Assembly: GCF_014284335.1 (NCBI RefSeq)
Contig: NZ_JACOGF010000012.1
Coordinates: forward strand, 62,001 to 126,000
DNA length: 64,000 bases
Direction of reading: 5' to 3'
From: Undibacterium hunanense
GTDB lineage: Bacteria; Pseudomonadota; Gammaproteobacteria; Burkholderiales; Burkholderiaceae_D
The notes beneath the pieces were generated by a model. That model did no database searches and was not told the DNA's origin. It saw nothing but the letters and a program-made list of their open reading frames with translations. Positions within the stretch are counted from its first letter, which is position 1. Every line of letters begins with the position of its first letter. Below are positions 25,531-35,852 of this stretch, one piece after another. Made by a program: the position numbers and the translations under genes.

Positions 25531-25588
25531 GCCGGGCGGCACCGCAAAACGCGAGCCACCCGGCGCGTCATGACGGGCAAGCCCGTCA
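25531..25588 (-). other. Two hairpins in the dnaK-dnaJ spacer
   Basis: GCCGGGCGGC (25531-25540) pairs with GCCACCCGGC (25555-25564) with one mismatch, and TGACGGGC (25571-25578) pairs perfectly with GCCCGTCA (25581-25588). Neither has a good T run, so partial attenuation or mRNA processing is more likely than full termination. Confidence 0.6.
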
Positions 25589-25597
25589 CACTAGGTA

Positions 25598-27538
25598 TTA
25601 CTTGCTGTCTTTCACTTCTTTGAAATCAGCATCCACGACATCATCGTCTTTAGGTTTGGCATCTGCACCGGCAGCGCCTGCACCACCAGCAGCACCCGCC
25701 GCTGCCTGTTGTGCCTGCATGTCAGCATAGACTTTTTCGCCCAGTTTTTGCGATGCTGTGGACAATGCGCCCAGCTTGGTATCAATCTCAGCCTTGTCAC
25801 CGGATTTCAGTACATCTTCCAGTTCCTTGATGGCAGCTTCGATTTTCTCTTTTTCGCCAGCTTCCAGTTTGTCGCCGTGTTCAGCCAGCGCTTTTTTGGT
25901 GGAGTGCACCAAAGCGTCGCCCTGATTGCGGGACTCAGCCAGTTCCTTGACCTTTTTGTCTTCTTCCGCGTTCAGTTCAGCATCTTTCACCATTTTCTGG
26001 ATTTCATCTTCGGTCAAACCAGAGTTAGCCTTGATGGTGATCTTGTTTTCCTTGCCTGTGGCCTTGTCTTTCGCACCTACGTGCAAAATACCATTGGCGT
26101 CGATGTCAAAAGTCACTTCAATCTGTGGCGTGCCACGTGCTGATGGTGGAATACCTTCCAGGTTGAATTCGCCCAGGCCTTTGTTGCCTGCTGCGATTTC
26201 ACGTTCACCCTGGTACACCTTGATGGTCACCGCAGGCTGATTGTCGTCCGCTGTCGAGAACACCTGGCTGAACTTGGTCGGGATAGTCGTATTTTTCTGG
26301 ATCATTTTGGTCATGACGCCGCCCAGGGTTTCGATACCCAGAGACAATGGTGTCACGTCCAGCAACAACAGATCTTTACGGTCGCCCGACAGGACAGAAC
26401 CTTGAATCGCTGCACCAACGGCAACGGCTTCATCAGGGTTCACGTCTTTACGTGGTTCCTTGCCAAAGAATTCTTTAACAATTTCCTGTACCTTAGGCAT
26501 ACGTGTCATACCGCCGACCAGGATGATGTCATCGATGTCAGTGGTTTTCACGCCTGCATCCTTGATCGCCATGCGGCAAGGATCGATCGTCTTCTGGATC
26601 AGTTCTTCTACCAGGGCTTCCAGCTTGGCACGTGTGATTTTCAAATTCAAATGCACAGGTGCGCCATTTGCCATGGCGATGTAAGGCTCGTTGATCTCGG
26701 TTTGTTGCGAGCTCGACAATTCGATTTTTGCACGTTCGGCAGATGCCTTGATACGTTGCAACGCGATCGGGTCTTTGGACAGGTCCAGACCGTTGATCTT
26801 TTTGAATTCATCGATGATGTAATCGATGATGCGTTGATCAAAATCTTCACCACCCAGGAAAGTATCGCCGTTGGTGGACAATACTTCGAATTGCATTTCG
26901 CCATCAACGTCAGCGATTTCAATGATGGATACGTCGAACGTACCGCCACCCAGGTCATACACAGCAATCTTGCGATCGCCTTTTTCTTTTTTGTCCAGAC
27001 CAAAGGCAAGCGCAGCTGCGGTTGGCTCATTGATGATGCGCTTGACATCCAGACCGGCGATACGGCCTGCATCTTTGGTAGCCTGACGTTGTGCATCATT
27101 AAAGTAAGCAGGAACAGTAATAACTGCTTCTGTCACTTCTTCGCCGAGGTAGTCCTCAGCGGTTTTTTTCATTTTGCGCAGAACTTCAGCGGAAATTTGT
27201 GGTGGTGCCAGACGCTTGTCGCGCACGGATACCCAGGCGTCGCCATTGTCAGCCTTGGAAATGGTGTAAGGCATCAGACCGATGTCTTTTTGCACTTCTT
27301 TTTCTTCAAACTTGCGACCGATCAGACGTTTGACCGCGAACAGTGTGTTCTTAGGATTTGTAACAGCCTGGCGTTTGGCGGATGCGCCAACCAGAATTTC
27401 GCCGTCTTCCTGATACGCAATAATGGAAGGCGTAGTACGCGCGCCCTCAGCATTTTCGATCACTTTTGGCTGACCGCCTTCCATGATAGCAACGCAAGAA
27501 TTGGTTGTACCCAAATCAATACCAATCATTTTTCCCAT
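25598..27538 (-). CDS. dnaK: Chaperone DnaK (Hsp70)
   Basis: A 646-residue ATP-dependent chaperone. Nucleotide-domain signatures are [32 protein letters not shown] and [13 protein letters not shown]; the linker and substrate domain include [18 protein letters not shown]; a helical lid and an Ala/Gly-rich tail before the acidic end ([11 protein letters not shown]) close it. GAGGG precedes the ATG. It has its own sigma-32-like promoter within the grpE-dnaK gap as well as read-through from grpE. Confidence 0.99.
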   Translation of the reverse strand: MGKMIGIDLGTTNSCVAIMEGGQPKVIENAEGARTTPSIIAYQEDGEILVGASAKRQAVTNPKNTLFAVKRLIGRKFEEKEVQKDIGLMPYTISKADNGDAWVSVRDKRLAPPQISAEVLRKMKKTAEDYLGEEVTEAVITVPAYFNDAQRQATKDAGRIAGLDVKRIINEPTAAALAFGLDKKEKGDRKIAVYDLGGGTFDVSIIEIADVDGEMQFEVLSTNGDTFLGGEDFDQRIIDYIIDEFKKINGLDLSKDPIALQRIKASAERAKIELSSSQQTEINEPYIAMANGAPVHLNLKITRAKLEALVEELIQKTIDPCRMAIKDAGVKTTDIDDIILVGGMTRMPKVQEIVKEFFGKEPRKDVNPDEAVAVGAAIQGSVLSGDRKDLLLLDVTPLSLGIETLGGVMTKMIQKNTTIPTKFSQVFSTADDNQPAVTIKVYQGEREIAAGNKGLGEFNLEGIPPSARGTPQIEVTFDIDANGILHVGAKDKATGKENKITIKANSGLTEDEIQKMVKDAELNAEEDKKVKELAESRNQGDALVHSTKKALAEHGDKLEAGEKEKIEAAIKELEDVLKSGDKAEIDTKLGALSTASQKLGEKVYADMQAQQAAAGAAGGAGAAGADAKPKDDDVVDADFKEVKDSK

Positions 27539-27622
27539 GATAGTTCCCTCAGAATGTCGATTTTTTTGTCAATGTTGGTGAGTCAGTCTGCTTTTTTGCT
27601 CAATCTGACTCGTCTGTTTCGG

Positions 27623-27650
27623 ATATAAGGTAAAAAACGCGCTTTTCAAG
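27623..27650 (-). promoter_or_regulatory. Sigma-32-like promoter of dnaK
   Basis: Minus-strand CTTGAAA (27644-27650), a 13-nt spacer, then CCTTATAT (27623-27630), close to the heat-shock consensus CTTGAAA-N13-CCCCATAT. It lies about 85 nt before the dnaK start. Confidence 0.75.
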
Positions 27651-27689
27651 GCTTTTCTAGCTATTTCCGCGTGTTTTTTTACTGTTTTC

Positions 27690-28262
27690 TTACTTTCCTT
27701 GCGCTACAGTCACTAAAGCCGGACGCAGCAAACGGTCGGCAATGGTATAGCCTTTTTGCAATACAGTCACAACTGTATTGGCATCCTGTTCGGCTGGCAC
27801 CATGGAAATAGCCTGGTGTTTCATAGGATCGAGCTTTTCACCCTGGACAGGGCTAATTTCGGTGAGGCGATTTTTGTCAAAAGCAGCATTTAATTGCTTC
27901 AATGTCATTTCCACGCCTTCTTTCAGCGCTTCAATCGAAGGAGTATCAATCTTCAGGGCCATTTCCAGGCTATCCTTGACTGGCACCATGGCTTCGGCAA
28001 AACCTTCAATGGCGAACTTGTGCGCTTTGGAAATATCATCCTGGGCGCGGCGGCGGATGTTTTCACCTTCTGCCTTGGCGCGCATGAAAGAATCCTGCAA
28101 CTCTTGCACTTTTGCTTCCAGGCCAGCGATCAGCTGTGCAGATGTATCCTGAACAGCGATTGTTTCTGCTTCCGCCTGAACAATCGTTTCTTGCTGTGTT
28201 TCCGGCACGGTTGGTTCGGCCACTTCAACTTTTTCGGTTTGCTGGTTTTCTTGCTCTTGCAT
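27690..28262 (-). CDS. grpE: Nucleotide exchange factor GrpE
   Basis: About 190 residues. An acidic, disordered N-terminal region (~1-45) is followed by the coiled coil with [23 protein letters not shown] and the C-terminal beta domain with [27 protein letters not shown] then [10 protein letters not shown]. It releases ADP from DnaK. ATG 28262 is preferred to the upstream frame start since GGGAG lies seven nt before it. First gene of the grpE-dnaK-dnaJ unit. Confidence 0.97.
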   Translation of the reverse strand: MQEQENQQTEKVEVAEPTVPETQQETIVQAEAETIAVQDTSAQLIAGLEAKVQELQDSFMRAKAEGENIRRRAQDDISKAHKFAIEGFAEAMVPVKDSLEMALKIDTPSIEALKEGVEMTLKQLNAAFDKNRLTEISPVQGEKLDPMKHQAISMVPAEQDANTVVTVLQKGYTIADRLLRPALVTVAQGK

Positions 28263-28299
28263 TCTTACTCTCCCAATCAAAAACTTACATTACCCCCGC

Positions 28300-28328
28300 A
28301 AATGAGGGTATACACACACCATTTCAAG
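28300..28328 (-). promoter_or_regulatory. Sigma-32-like promoter of grpE
   Basis: Minus-strand CTTGAAA (28322-28328), 13-nt spacer, CCCTCATTT (28300-28308). The -35 match is perfect and the -10 close to CCCCATTT. It is about 38 nt before the grpE ATG. Confidence 0.8.
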
Positions 28329-28499
28329 GGTTAATGACGAACTATTTTTGTTTCTGGCAGCCCAGGGGGCCGGCGATATGTACATACATGTACAAAAAAA
28401 CACATTTGGTAACAAAATCAGAACAATTCAATACTGAATTTTGCGGCGGTGCATTCTAAGATACATATCAGGAAATCACCGGAAAATGAGGTTACAGCC

Positions 28500-28592
28500 A
28501 TGAAACTCTCACTCATATCACTGCTTTTGCTTGCCTACACCGTAGCCACCGTGACCTGGATCTGCCTGTCACAGGGTAATGCACTGTCTTAA
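28500..28592 (+). CDS. Candidate 30-residue membrane peptide
   Basis: An open frame starting MKLSLISLLLLAYTVATV and ending with Ser-Leu-Ser-type polar residues before TAA. The centre is a single hydrophobic helix (residues ~3-22). GAGG lies eight nt before the ATG, a good ribosome binding site. It lies alone between grpE and rfbB. No family recognised; coding status rests on the ribosome binding site and amphipathic layout only. Confidence 0.45.
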   Translation: MKLSLISLLLLAYTVATVTWICLSQGNALS

Positions 28593-28800
28593 TACTATTG
28601 AAACGTTAACCGTTTCCGGCAACGGAAGCCGGGACTAGTGCATTGATATCTATTTGCATTGATATCTATTCGCATCCCTTAATATCTTCAATATCTTGTA
28701 CATATCTCTTATATAAACCTGATTTACCAAGGAAATCAGCCTCTTTCTCAAGTAAAATCGCCTGTTCATAGCAATTCAGCGATTAACACAGGAGTGAGGC
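28593..28800 (+). other. Leader of the rfb cluster with a tandem repeat
   Basis: Two tandem copies of a 16-mer GCATTGATATCTATT(T/C) at 28640-28655 and 28656-28671, each containing palindromic GATATC, lie in the AT-rich stretch before rfbB. The rfbB ribosome binding site is AGGAG at 28791-28795. No certain promoter boxes. Confidence 0.45.
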
Positions 28801-29871
28801 ATGATATTTGTCACAGGTGGCGCAGGTTTTATTGGTGCCAATTTTGTTTTGGATTGGCTGGCTCAGTCGGATGAGCCTGTCCTTAATTACGACAAACTGA
28901 CTTATGCTGGCAACCTGAATAATCTTGCCAGTCTCAAAAATGATAAGCGCCATGTCTTTGTACAGGGCGACATCAACGACAGCGCTCAGTTGTGCGCCCT
29001 GCTGTTCGAGTATCAGCCACGTGCGATTCTGCATTTTGCAGCAGAAAGCCATGTTGACCGCTCCATCACAGGTCCGGCTGCGTTTGTCACCACCAATATC
29101 AACGGCACGTTCGAACTGCTGGAAGCCGCCCGTACCTATTGGCTGAGTCTGGAAGATGATGCCAGGGCAGACTTCCGCTTCCTGCATGTGTCTACCGATG
29201 AGGTGTATGGCACACTGGGGCCGGACGATGCCGCTTTCAGCGAAACCACGCCGTATGCGCCTAACAGCCCATATTCTGCCAGCAAGGCGGCATCTGACCA
29301 TCTGGTGCGCGCCTATCACCATACCTATGGTTTGCCGGTATTGACGACCAATTGTTCGAACAATTACGGTCCTTACCACTTCCCGGAAAAACTGATCCCG
29401 TTGATCATCACCAATGCCCGTGCCGGCAAGGATTTGCCAGTGTATGGCGATGGTCTGCAGGTGCGTGACTGGTTATATGTAACAGATCATTGCGCGGCGA
29501 TCCGTCGGGTGCTGGAAGCTGGCAAGCCGGGTGAAACCTACAATGTCGGTGGCTGGAATGAACAAACCAATCTTAGCGTCGTGCATACCATATGTGAATT
29601 GCTGGATGAATTGCAACCCAAAGCCGAAGGCAGCTACAAGGACCAGATCAAACACATCACGGACAGGCCAGGCCATGATCGCCGTTACGCGATTGATGCC
29701 AGGAAGCTGGAACGCGAACTGGGCTGGAAACCGAAGGAAAACTTTACCACTGGTCTGAAGAAGACCGTAGCATGGTATATGGCAAATGATGTCTGGACCA
29801 AACAGGTACAGTCAGGCGAATACCTGCAATGGGTAGCGCAGCAATACAATGAAGATGAGGTGGAAGAATGA
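28801..29871 (+). CDS. rfbB: dTDP-glucose 4,6-dehydratase
   Basis: A 356-residue extended short-chain dehydrogenase making dTDP-4-keto-6-deoxyglucose, second step of dTDP-L-rhamnose synthesis. NAD-binding [10 protein letters not shown] is at the start; the catalytic region has [12 protein letters not shown] and [16 protein letters not shown] (YxxxK); the substrate part has [15 protein letters not shown]. Its stop overlaps the rfbA start by ATGA, showing coupling. First gene of the polysaccharide cluster, with AGGAG before the ATG. Confidence 0.98.
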   Translation: MIFVTGGAGFIGANFVLDWLAQSDEPVLNYDKLTYAGNLNNLASLKNDKRHVFVQGDINDSAQLCALLFEYQPRAILHFAAESHVDRSITGPAAFVTTNINGTFELLEAARTYWLSLEDDARADFRFLHVSTDEVYGTLGPDDAAFSETTPYAPNSPYSASKAASDHLVRAYHHTYGLPVLTTNCSNNYGPYHFPEKLIPLIITNARAGKDLPVYGDGLQVRDWLYVTDHCAAIRRVLEAGKPGETYNVGGWNEQTNLSVVHTICELLDELQPKAEGSYKDQIKHITDRPGHDRRYAIDARKLERELGWKPKENFTTGLKKTVAWYMANDVWTKQVQSGEYLQWVAQQYNEDEVEE

Positions 29872-30761
29872 GCGGTCCGGTTACACGCAAGGGCATCATT
29901 CTGGCAGGTGGTTCTGGCACCCGTCTGTATCCGGTCACGCAAGCTATTTCCAAGCAATTGCTGCCGGTGTATGACAAACCCATGATTTACTACCCGCTGA
30001 CGTCCCTGATGCTGGGTGGCATGCGCGATATCCTGATCATTTCCACACCACAGGATACGCCCCGCTTTTCCGAATTGCTGGGCGATGGCTCGCAATGGGG
30101 CATCAACATCACTTACGCCGTGCAACCTGCACCAGACGGACTGGCGCAGGCATTTGTCATAGGTCGCTCGTTTGTCGGCAATGCCACCTCAGCCCTGATT
30201 CTGGGTGACAATATTTATTACGGCAATGATTTCGAGGCACAATTGCGTCAGGCCGATGAGCAGCAGGATGGCGCAACGGTATTTGCCTATCACGTGCATG
30301 ACCCCGAACGCTACGGTGTGGTTGAATTTGACAGCAAGCGTCAGGCCATCAGCATAGAAGAAAAACCGCAACAACCGAAATCGAATTATGCAGTGACCGG
30401 CCTGTATTTTTATGACCGTCAAGTCTGTGATATCGCCGCCGACATCAAGCCATCTGCGCGCGGAGAACTGGAAATTACCGACGTCAACAATGTCTACCTG
30501 AAACAGGGCAAGCTGAACGTGGAACTGATGGGGCGAGGCATGGCCTGGCTGGACACGGGCACCCATGAATCCCTGCTGGAAGCAGGTCAGTTCATTGCCA
30601 CGATAGAAAAACGCCAGGGTCTGAAAGTCGCCTGTCCGGAAGAAATCGCCTACTACCGCAATTACATCAGCGATGCCGACCTGGAAAAACTGGCCCAGCC
30701 TTTGAAAAAAAATGAGTATGGCCAATACTTATTACAACTTTTAAACAAGAAAGCGTATTAA
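29868..30761 (+). CDS. rfbA: Glucose-1-phosphate thymidylyltransferase
   Basis: A 297-residue nucleotidyltransferase forming dTDP-glucose from dTTP and glucose-1-phosphate. The N-terminal nucleotide loop reads [13 protein letters not shown], followed by [16 protein letters not shown], the metal site [14 protein letters not shown] and [10 protein letters not shown]. Full length. It overlaps rfbB and is 3 nt from rfbC. Confidence 0.98.
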   Translation: MSGPVTRKGIILAGGSGTRLYPVTQAISKQLLPVYDKPMIYYPLTSLMLGGMRDILIISTPQDTPRFSELLGDGSQWGINITYAVQPAPDGLAQAFVIGRSFVGNATSALILGDNIYYGNDFEAQLRQADEQQDGATVFAYHVHDPERYGVVEFDSKRQAISIEEKPQQPKSNYAVTGLYFYDRQVCDIAADIKPSARGELEITDVNNVYLKQGKLNVELMGRGMAWLDTGTHESLLEAGQFIATIEKRQGLKVACPEEIAYYRNYISDADLEKLAQPLKKNEYGQYLLQLLNKKAY

Positions 30762-30764
30762 CAG

Positions 30765-31310
30765 ATGAAAGTGTTAGCTACCGGGCTTCCTGATGTATTG
30801 ATACTCGAACCTGCTGTATTTGGTGATGACCGCGGCTTCTTTTACGAGAGCTTCAATGCCAGGAAATTTGCCGAACTGACCGGCGTGAATGCCAATTTCG
30901 TGCAGGACAATCATTCCAGGTCCGCCAACAATGTCTTGCGCGGCCTGCATTACCAGATACGTCAGAGTCAGGGCAAACTGGTGCGAGTAACTGCCGGTGA
31001 AGTGTTCGATGTGGTGGTGGATTTGCGCAAGTCATCCAGTACCTTTGGCCAGTCAACCAGCGTCGTGCTGTCGGCCGCCAACAAGCGTCAACTATGGGTA
31101 CCTGAAGGTTTCGCCCATGGTTTCCTGGTCATGAGCGAAAGTGCCGAATTCCTGTACAAGACCACTGATTACTGGGCACCCGAGCATGAACGCTGCCTGC
31201 GCTGGGATGACCCGGCTCTGGGTATAGACTGGCCATTGAACGGCACGCCGCTACAGTCCGGCAAAGACCAGTTGGGCAAACTGCTGTCCGAAGCCGAGGT
31301 CTTTGAATGA
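30765..31310 (+). CDS. rfbC: dTDP-4-dehydrorhamnose 3,5-epimerase
   Basis: A 181-residue cupin-fold epimerase. DDRGFFYESFN and NHSRSANNVLRGLHYQ (catalytic His) near the N-terminal half, with VVDLRKSSSTFGQ and PEGFAHGFLVMS further on, are diagnostic. Third step of dTDP-L-rhamnose formation. Its stop overlaps the rfbD ATG by four bases. Confidence 0.97.
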   Translation: MKVLATGLPDVLILEPAVFGDDRGFFYESFNARKFAELTGVNANFVQDNHSRSANNVLRGLHYQIRQSQGKLVRVTAGEVFDVVVDLRKSSSTFGQSTSVVLSAANKRQLWVPEGFAHGFLVMSESAEFLYKTTDYWAPEHERCLRWDDPALGIDWPLNGTPLQSGKDQLGKLLSEAEVFE

Positions 31311-32227
31311 AGATTTTACTGACAGGCAGTAACGGTCAGTTGGGTAATGCGCTGCAAGCCATATTGAGCCCGTTGGGTAGTGTCTATGCGCCATTGCGCG
31401 CTGAACTGGACCTGAGTAATCCCGACCAGTTGCGCCAGCGCATACGGGAATTCCAGCCTGATCTGATTATCAACCCTGCCGCTTACACCGCCGTTGACCT
31501 GGCCGAAACAGAAGAAAAACTGGCCCATGCCATCAATGCCGAAGCACCCGCCATCATGGCGGAAGAAGCACGCAAGCTGGGAGCAGGCCTGATCCATTAT
31601 TCAACCGATTATGTGTTCGATGGTGAAAAACTTGACCCGCATGGCCAGGTCACCGCTTATCAGGAAACCGATGCGACCAATCCACAAAATGTGTACGGCA
31701 AGACCAAGCTGGCCGGCGAACAGGCCATACAAGCCAGCGGCTGCCAGCATCTGATCCTGCGCACCAGTTGGGTGTATTCACTGCATGGCAAGAATTTTCT
31801 GCTGACCATCTTGCGACTGGCCAGAGAAAGAGATCAGCTGCGCATCGTCAATGATCAATGGGGTATCCCGAATTCTGCTACATGGCTGGCCGAAACCACC
31901 TGCAAGCTGCTCGCCGGTTTGCAACAGGAAAACGCAAGGACTGACTGGTGGGCTGAGCATGGCGGTCTGTACCACCTCAGTGCTGCGGGTAAAGCCAACT
32001 GGTTTGAATTTGCGTCTGCCATTGTCGCCCAGGCTGATCAGCAAAACATGCTGAACAAGGCGGCTCCAGCGTTAACTGGTATCAGCAGCAGCGAATATCC
32101 GACACCTGCACGCAGGCCGCATAATTCGCTGCTGGGTACACAAAAGTTGCAAGACAAATTTGCCCTGGATCTGCCCGACTGGCAACAATGTCTGCAGGCT
32201 TGCATGCAGGGTGTACAGGCAACATAA
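31307..32227 (+). CDS. rfbD: dTDP-4-dehydrorhamnose reductase
   Basis: A 306-residue NADPH-dependent reductase giving dTDP-L-rhamnose. TGSNGQLGNAL binds the cofactor; INPAAYTAVDLAE, HYSTDYVFDG and VYGKTKLAGEQAI (YxxxK) form the active site; RTSWVYS and RPHNSLL follow. It completes the rfbBACD set, so the surface glycan very probably contains L-rhamnose. Confidence 0.97.
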   Translation: MKILLTGSNGQLGNALQAILSPLGSVYAPLRAELDLSNPDQLRQRIREFQPDLIINPAAYTAVDLAETEEKLAHAINAEAPAIMAEEARKLGAGLIHYSTDYVFDGEKLDPHGQVTAYQETDATNPQNVYGKTKLAGEQAIQASGCQHLILRTSWVYSLHGKNFLLTILRLARERDQLRIVNDQWGIPNSATWLAETTCKLLAGLQQENARTDWWAEHGGLYHLSAAGKANWFEFASAIVAQADQQNMLNKAAPALTGISSSEYPTPARRPHNSLLGTQKLQDKFALDLPDWQQCLQACMQGVQAT

Positions 32228-32296
32228 GTGTCTGGAGCGCAGTTGATGCGATACAAGCGCATGACAACAGACAACGCAGACTCACTTTACTGATTC

Positions 32297-33610
32297 ATGT
32301 CACTTAAAAGAAACACCATTTGGAATTTGCTGGGTAACGGCTTGCCGCTGATTGCAGCGGCGGCCTTTACTCCGTATACCTTGCGGCAATTAGGCAATGA
32401 GGCCTTTGGTGTACTGACGCTGATCTGGGGGCTGATAGGTTACTTCAGCCTGTTTGATTTCGGTACCGGCCGTGCCCTTACCTATGAAATCAGCAAGTTG
32501 CGTTCTGCCGGACAATTTCTGGCTATACCTTCAGTCTTGAAAGCCGGATTGCTGCTGACTGCTGCCACCGGTATGCTGGGTACGCTGATCATGATCGTGC
32601 TGGCACCACATCTGGCACAAAACTGGCTAAAAATCAGCCTGCCACTGCAACATGATGCGCAAATCGCCTTTGAAATTGCCGCATTGGGCGTCATACCCAG
32701 TGCCATCACCAGCGGCCTGCGCGGCGCGATGGAAGGCCTGGAGCGATTTCGCGCTTCCAATCTGAACAAGATATTCCTGGGGTTTTGCATGTTCACCCTG
32801 CCGGCACTGGCGATCGTCTTGCATGGTCCCCGCCTGTGGCCGATTGCCTTGTACCTGGCCATGGCACGCTTGCTGGTGGTCATCGGCGGTGCGTTGCAAC
32901 TGCATAAATATCTGTTCACCAAAACCACGAATGAACCCATACGTGAAAACGGAAGTCAGACCAGTGAAGCAAATGCGCTGTCACAGCGATTGCGCAGCCT
33001 GCTGTCATTCGGTTTCTGGGTAACCGTGTCGAGCATCATCAGTCCCCTGATGGTATTTGGCGACCGTTTTTTTGTCAGTGCCATGGTGGGTGCCGACAAA
33101 CTGTCTGTGTATGCGATTCCGCAAGAAGCGCTGATGCGTATGCTGCTGGTGCCGATCGCCATCTGCGGTGCCTTGCTACCGCTGTTTGCCACACTGGCAG
33201 ATCAGCAGGCGCTGAAAAATAGTTACCGCCAAAATTATCGGCGCATGACATTCATCATGCTGGGTTTGTGCACTGCCGTTGCACTGTTTGCCTATCCGGG
33301 CTTCAGTCTTTGGCTGTCGCCAGAATTTGCCAGCAAGGCATTACCGATTACCCTGATCCTGGCAGCAGGTACTTTTTTCAATGGTATCGCGCTGGTGCCA
33401 CATACCCTGCTGCATGCGCAGGGGCAAACAAAAATAACCGCGCAATTTCACTTTATTGAATTGCTCTTGTATATTGCTGTCTTGTATTTCCTTGCAACAT
33501 GGTTTGGTCTGGCCGGTGCCGCATTTGCATGGACTTTCCGGGTGATACTGGATTGGATACTGTTGCATGTGACTGCACAGCGCCACCTGAAAAACCAAAC
33601 GGCTCATTGA
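32297..33610 (+). CDS. Wzx-type oligosaccharide flippase
   Basis: A 437-residue inner-membrane protein of the polysaccharide-export MOP superfamily with about 12 hydrophobic segments. The N-terminal NTIWNLLGNGLPLIAAAAFTPYTLRQLGNEAFGVL and FDFGTGRALTYEISKL patterns are usual for Wzx/RfbX. It should flip the undecaprenyl-linked repeat unit to the periplasm. No Wzy polymerase is found in the cluster, so polymerisation may be encoded elsewhere or not occur. Confidence 0.88.
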   Translation: MSLKRNTIWNLLGNGLPLIAAAAFTPYTLRQLGNEAFGVLTLIWGLIGYFSLFDFGTGRALTYEISKLRSAGQFLAIPSVLKAGLLLTAATGMLGTLIMIVLAPHLAQNWLKISLPLQHDAQIAFEIAALGVIPSAITSGLRGAMEGLERFRASNLNKIFLGFCMFTLPALAIVLHGPRLWPIALYLAMARLLVVIGGALQLHKYLFTKTTNEPIRENGSQTSEANALSQRLRSLLSFGFWVTVSSIISPLMVFGDRFFVSAMVGADKLSVYAIPQEALMRMLLVPIAICGALLPLFATLADQQALKNSYRQNYRRMTFIMLGLCTAVALFAYPGFSLWLSPEFASKALPITLILAAGTFFNGIALVPHTLLHAQGQTKITAQFHFIELLLYIAVLYFLATWFGLAGAAFAWTFRVILDWILLHVTAQRHLKNQTAH

Positions 33611-33633
33611 ACCATTCGTCTTGCTTGCATGAA

Positions 33634-34569
33634 ATGACATACACATCCCCTGATCCATCCAGACCATCCGTTGCAGCGGTGGTAGTTGGCTACTTTCCGG
33701 AGCCTGCTATCCTCCTGGCCTTGCTAGCCAGACTGCACGAACAGGTAGACCAGCTTTACCTGGTGGATAACGGCGGTTGCGACCAGATAGACTGGCGAGC
33801 AACGCCCAAGTGCAAATACCTGCCCCTCGACAAAAATTATGGCCTGGGTTACGCACTGAACAAGGGTTTTGAGGCGGCGATACAAGATGGTGCACACTAT
33901 GTAGCAACTTTTGACCAGGACAGCGCACCGCCTGATCGTCTGATTGCCAGCCTGTTGGCTCAGCATGAACTGCTACACACGCAAGGCGTGCAATGCGCAG
34001 CGATCGGCCCAACTTTTTTTGACCGGCGTGAAGCCGATAAAGTTTATTTTCCGTTTTACAAAGAAAGCAGCGGCACTATCGAGGCAATCATTCCCGCTGA
34101 TTTGAATGATACGGTTAGCCAGTATGTCGAAGTCGATGTCCTGATCACATCCGGCATGTTGATACGCACGGCAGCGTGGCTTGATACATTACGTTACGAC
34201 GACGGCATGTTTGTTGATTATACCGATACCGAGTGGTGCTTCCGGGCAAGGAGCAAAGGTTATCGCCTGTTTGGCAGCATGGCTGTGCAAATGGGCCATG
34301 CTCTGTCGGATGCACCGCCTGTGCGCCTGTTCAATTTGAATTTCTTTCATTATTCTCCGCTGCGCCGCTACTACTATTTCAGAAATACATTACTGTTCTG
34401 TAAAAAACCGTATGTCTCTTCCGCCTGGAGAAACAGATTGCTGGTGGGGCTGGGCATCCGCTTTTTTGCCAGCCTGGTATATGAGAACAGGCGCCTGTCC
34501 CAGCTCAAGATGATGTGCAAGGGAATATGGTCTGGCCTGCACAATAAAAGCGGTGCGTATCCGACATAA
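33634..34569 (+). CDS. GT2 glycosyltransferase, probably rhamnosyltransferase
   Basis: A protein of about 311 residues with a GT-A fold: VAAVVVGYFPEPAILLALLARL, YLVDNGG, LGYALNKGFEAA, the DxD-like FDQDSAPP, and a DYTDTEWCFRARSKGY box typical of rhamnosyltransferases of the RfbF/WbbL type. A hydrophobic C-terminal stretch (FFHYSPLRRYYYFRNTLLFCKK) may hold it at the membrane. The frame is open upstream into wzx, but ATG 33634 is the first start after the wzx stop at 33610. With dTDP-rhamnose made next door, L-rhamnose is the natural donor (inference). Confidence 0.85.
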   Translation: MTYTSPDPSRPSVAAVVVGYFPEPAILLALLARLHEQVDQLYLVDNGGCDQIDWRATPKCKYLPLDKNYGLGYALNKGFEAAIQDGAHYVATFDQDSAPPDRLIASLLAQHELLHTQGVQCAAIGPTFFDRREADKVYFPFYKESSGTIEAIIPADLNDTVSQYVEVDVLITSGMLIRTAAWLDTLRYDDGMFVDYTDTEWCFRARSKGYRLFGSMAVQMGHALSDAPPVRLFNLNFFHYSPLRRYYYFRNTLLFCKKPYVSSAWRNRLLVGLGIRFFASLVYENRRLSQLKMMCKGIWSGLHNKSGAYPT

Positions 34570-35057
34570 GCCATAGAATTGCGTTCGACAGCCCCGGTTT
34601 AGAGTCTGGTTTTAGAGTCTGGTTTTAGAGTCTTATTTCCAAATAGCTTCCCGGCTATGCAAGCACTGTCATACCGGGCACTGTCGTTTTGATATACTCG
34701 TCGGCAAATACACTGCGTACCTGTCTGCGCTGATAAGAATAAACACAATAGACAATACACGCTCGCCATTGATCGGGGCGGCTACAGGCAAACCAGCTGA
34801 CCGGGGATGCATTTGAAAAGCTGGCATACGAGACAGGCAAGAAAGCGCAAGTGAATAAGAAAAACAGGTGGATGGACCAATCCACCACCTATAAATGGTG
34901 ATTTCTATGAGAAAATCTGAACCACAAACTGATTCATGCCATGCCCTGCTACCAGCAAGGTTCTAAAAACCAGCTTGTTATTGCGCTACCAGTAGCTACC
35001 AGCAACTGCAAGGCCAGCAAAACCAGAACAGTGAAAGCCAGATCACCCGCATAATTT
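34570..35057. repeat. 488-nt spacer with a triple 13-bp tandem repeat
   Basis: Three head-to-tail copies of GGTTTTAGAGTCT (34596-34607, one base shorter, then 34608-34620 and 34621-34633). The remainder has no convincing gene: the 77-codon minus-strand frame at 34655-34888 has no ribosome binding site or family features. The gap may hold a lost gene, since it interrupts an otherwise tight cluster. Confidence 0.65.
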
Positions 35058-35849
35058 ATGATACATGTCGCTATTGTCAGTCACGGCCATGAAGACCTGC
35101 TTATTGCAAGCGGGATGGGTGGCTTGCGCGATGCTGGTGCAAATATGCATGTGTGGATCAAGGATAACCGCCCATCAGCACAGTTAAAGGCATATTGCCT
35201 GCAACATGGCGTGTCTTACATTGATGACCATCCTGGTCTGGGTTTTGGTGAAAATAATAATTTCCTGTTTGACCTCATCAGCAATAGCGTCGGCTTTGGA
35301 GAGGGTGACAGTTTTATCGTCATGAACCCTGACATCACCATCAGTCCGGAGACCATCATGACGCTGGTGGCGAATATGCAGCGGGATGCCTTCCCCATTG
35401 CCACCATCAATCTTTTCCGTGATGAGCAGCATCTGTATATCGATGCCAATATCCGTCGCTTTCCGAATATCATTTCCCTGCTGCGCATGGTGGCAGTGCG
35501 CTCACTGTCAGAACCATACGACAAGAAAACCATGTCGGAAACCTGTCATGTAGACTGGGCATCCGGGGCCTTTCTGGCGTTTGACGCGCGCCATTACCAG
35601 GCCCTGCAAGGTTTTGATACCCGTTATTTCATGTATTTCGAAGATGTGGATATCTGCTACCGCTCACAGCAATTGCTGGGGCTGGGGATACGTTTTTATC
35701 CACAACTGGATGCAACCCATACCGCAGCCCATAAAAACCGTAACCTGGTATCCCGTCATGCCAGCTGGTTTTTCCGCAGTTTCCTGAAGTTTCTATCGCG
35801 TCGTTATTTTGTTTATGACCGGCGTGCCAACATATCGGCATCCAAATAA
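35058..35849 (+). CDS. GT2 family glycosyltransferase (WbbL-like)
   Basis: A 263-residue GT2 enzyme: HVAIVSHGHEDLL at the start, ENNNFLFD, then VMNPDI for nucleotide-sugar binding, and YFMYFEDVDICYRSQQLG, the acidic ED box seen in rhamnosyltransferases of the WbbL group. Adds one sugar to the lipid-linked repeat unit, probably cytosolic and membrane-associated. It ends 3 nt before the next gene's ATG. Confidence 0.83.
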   Translation: MIHVAIVSHGHEDLLIASGMGGLRDAGANMHVWIKDNRPSAQLKAYCLQHGVSYIDDHPGLGFGENNNFLFDLISNSVGFGEGDSFIVMNPDITISPETIMTLVANMQRDAFPIATINLFRDEQHLYIDANIRRFPNIISLLRMVAVRSLSEPYDKKTMSETCHVDWASGAFLAFDARHYQALQGFDTRYFMYFEDVDICYRSQQLLGLGIRFYPQLDATHTAAHKNRNLVSRHASWFFRSFLKFLSRRYFVYDRRANISASK

Positions 35850-35852
35850 AGC

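Noticed and set aside
26402..27628. 408-codon plus-strand frame opposite dnaK
   Set aside because: Long antisense frames over dnaK are a known by-product of its codon bias; there is no ribosome binding site or plausible family, and the minus strand is certain to be dnaK.
34655..34888. 77-codon minus-strand frame in the glycosyltransferase gap
   Set aside because: No ribosome binding site, no family, and unlike its neighbours in composition.
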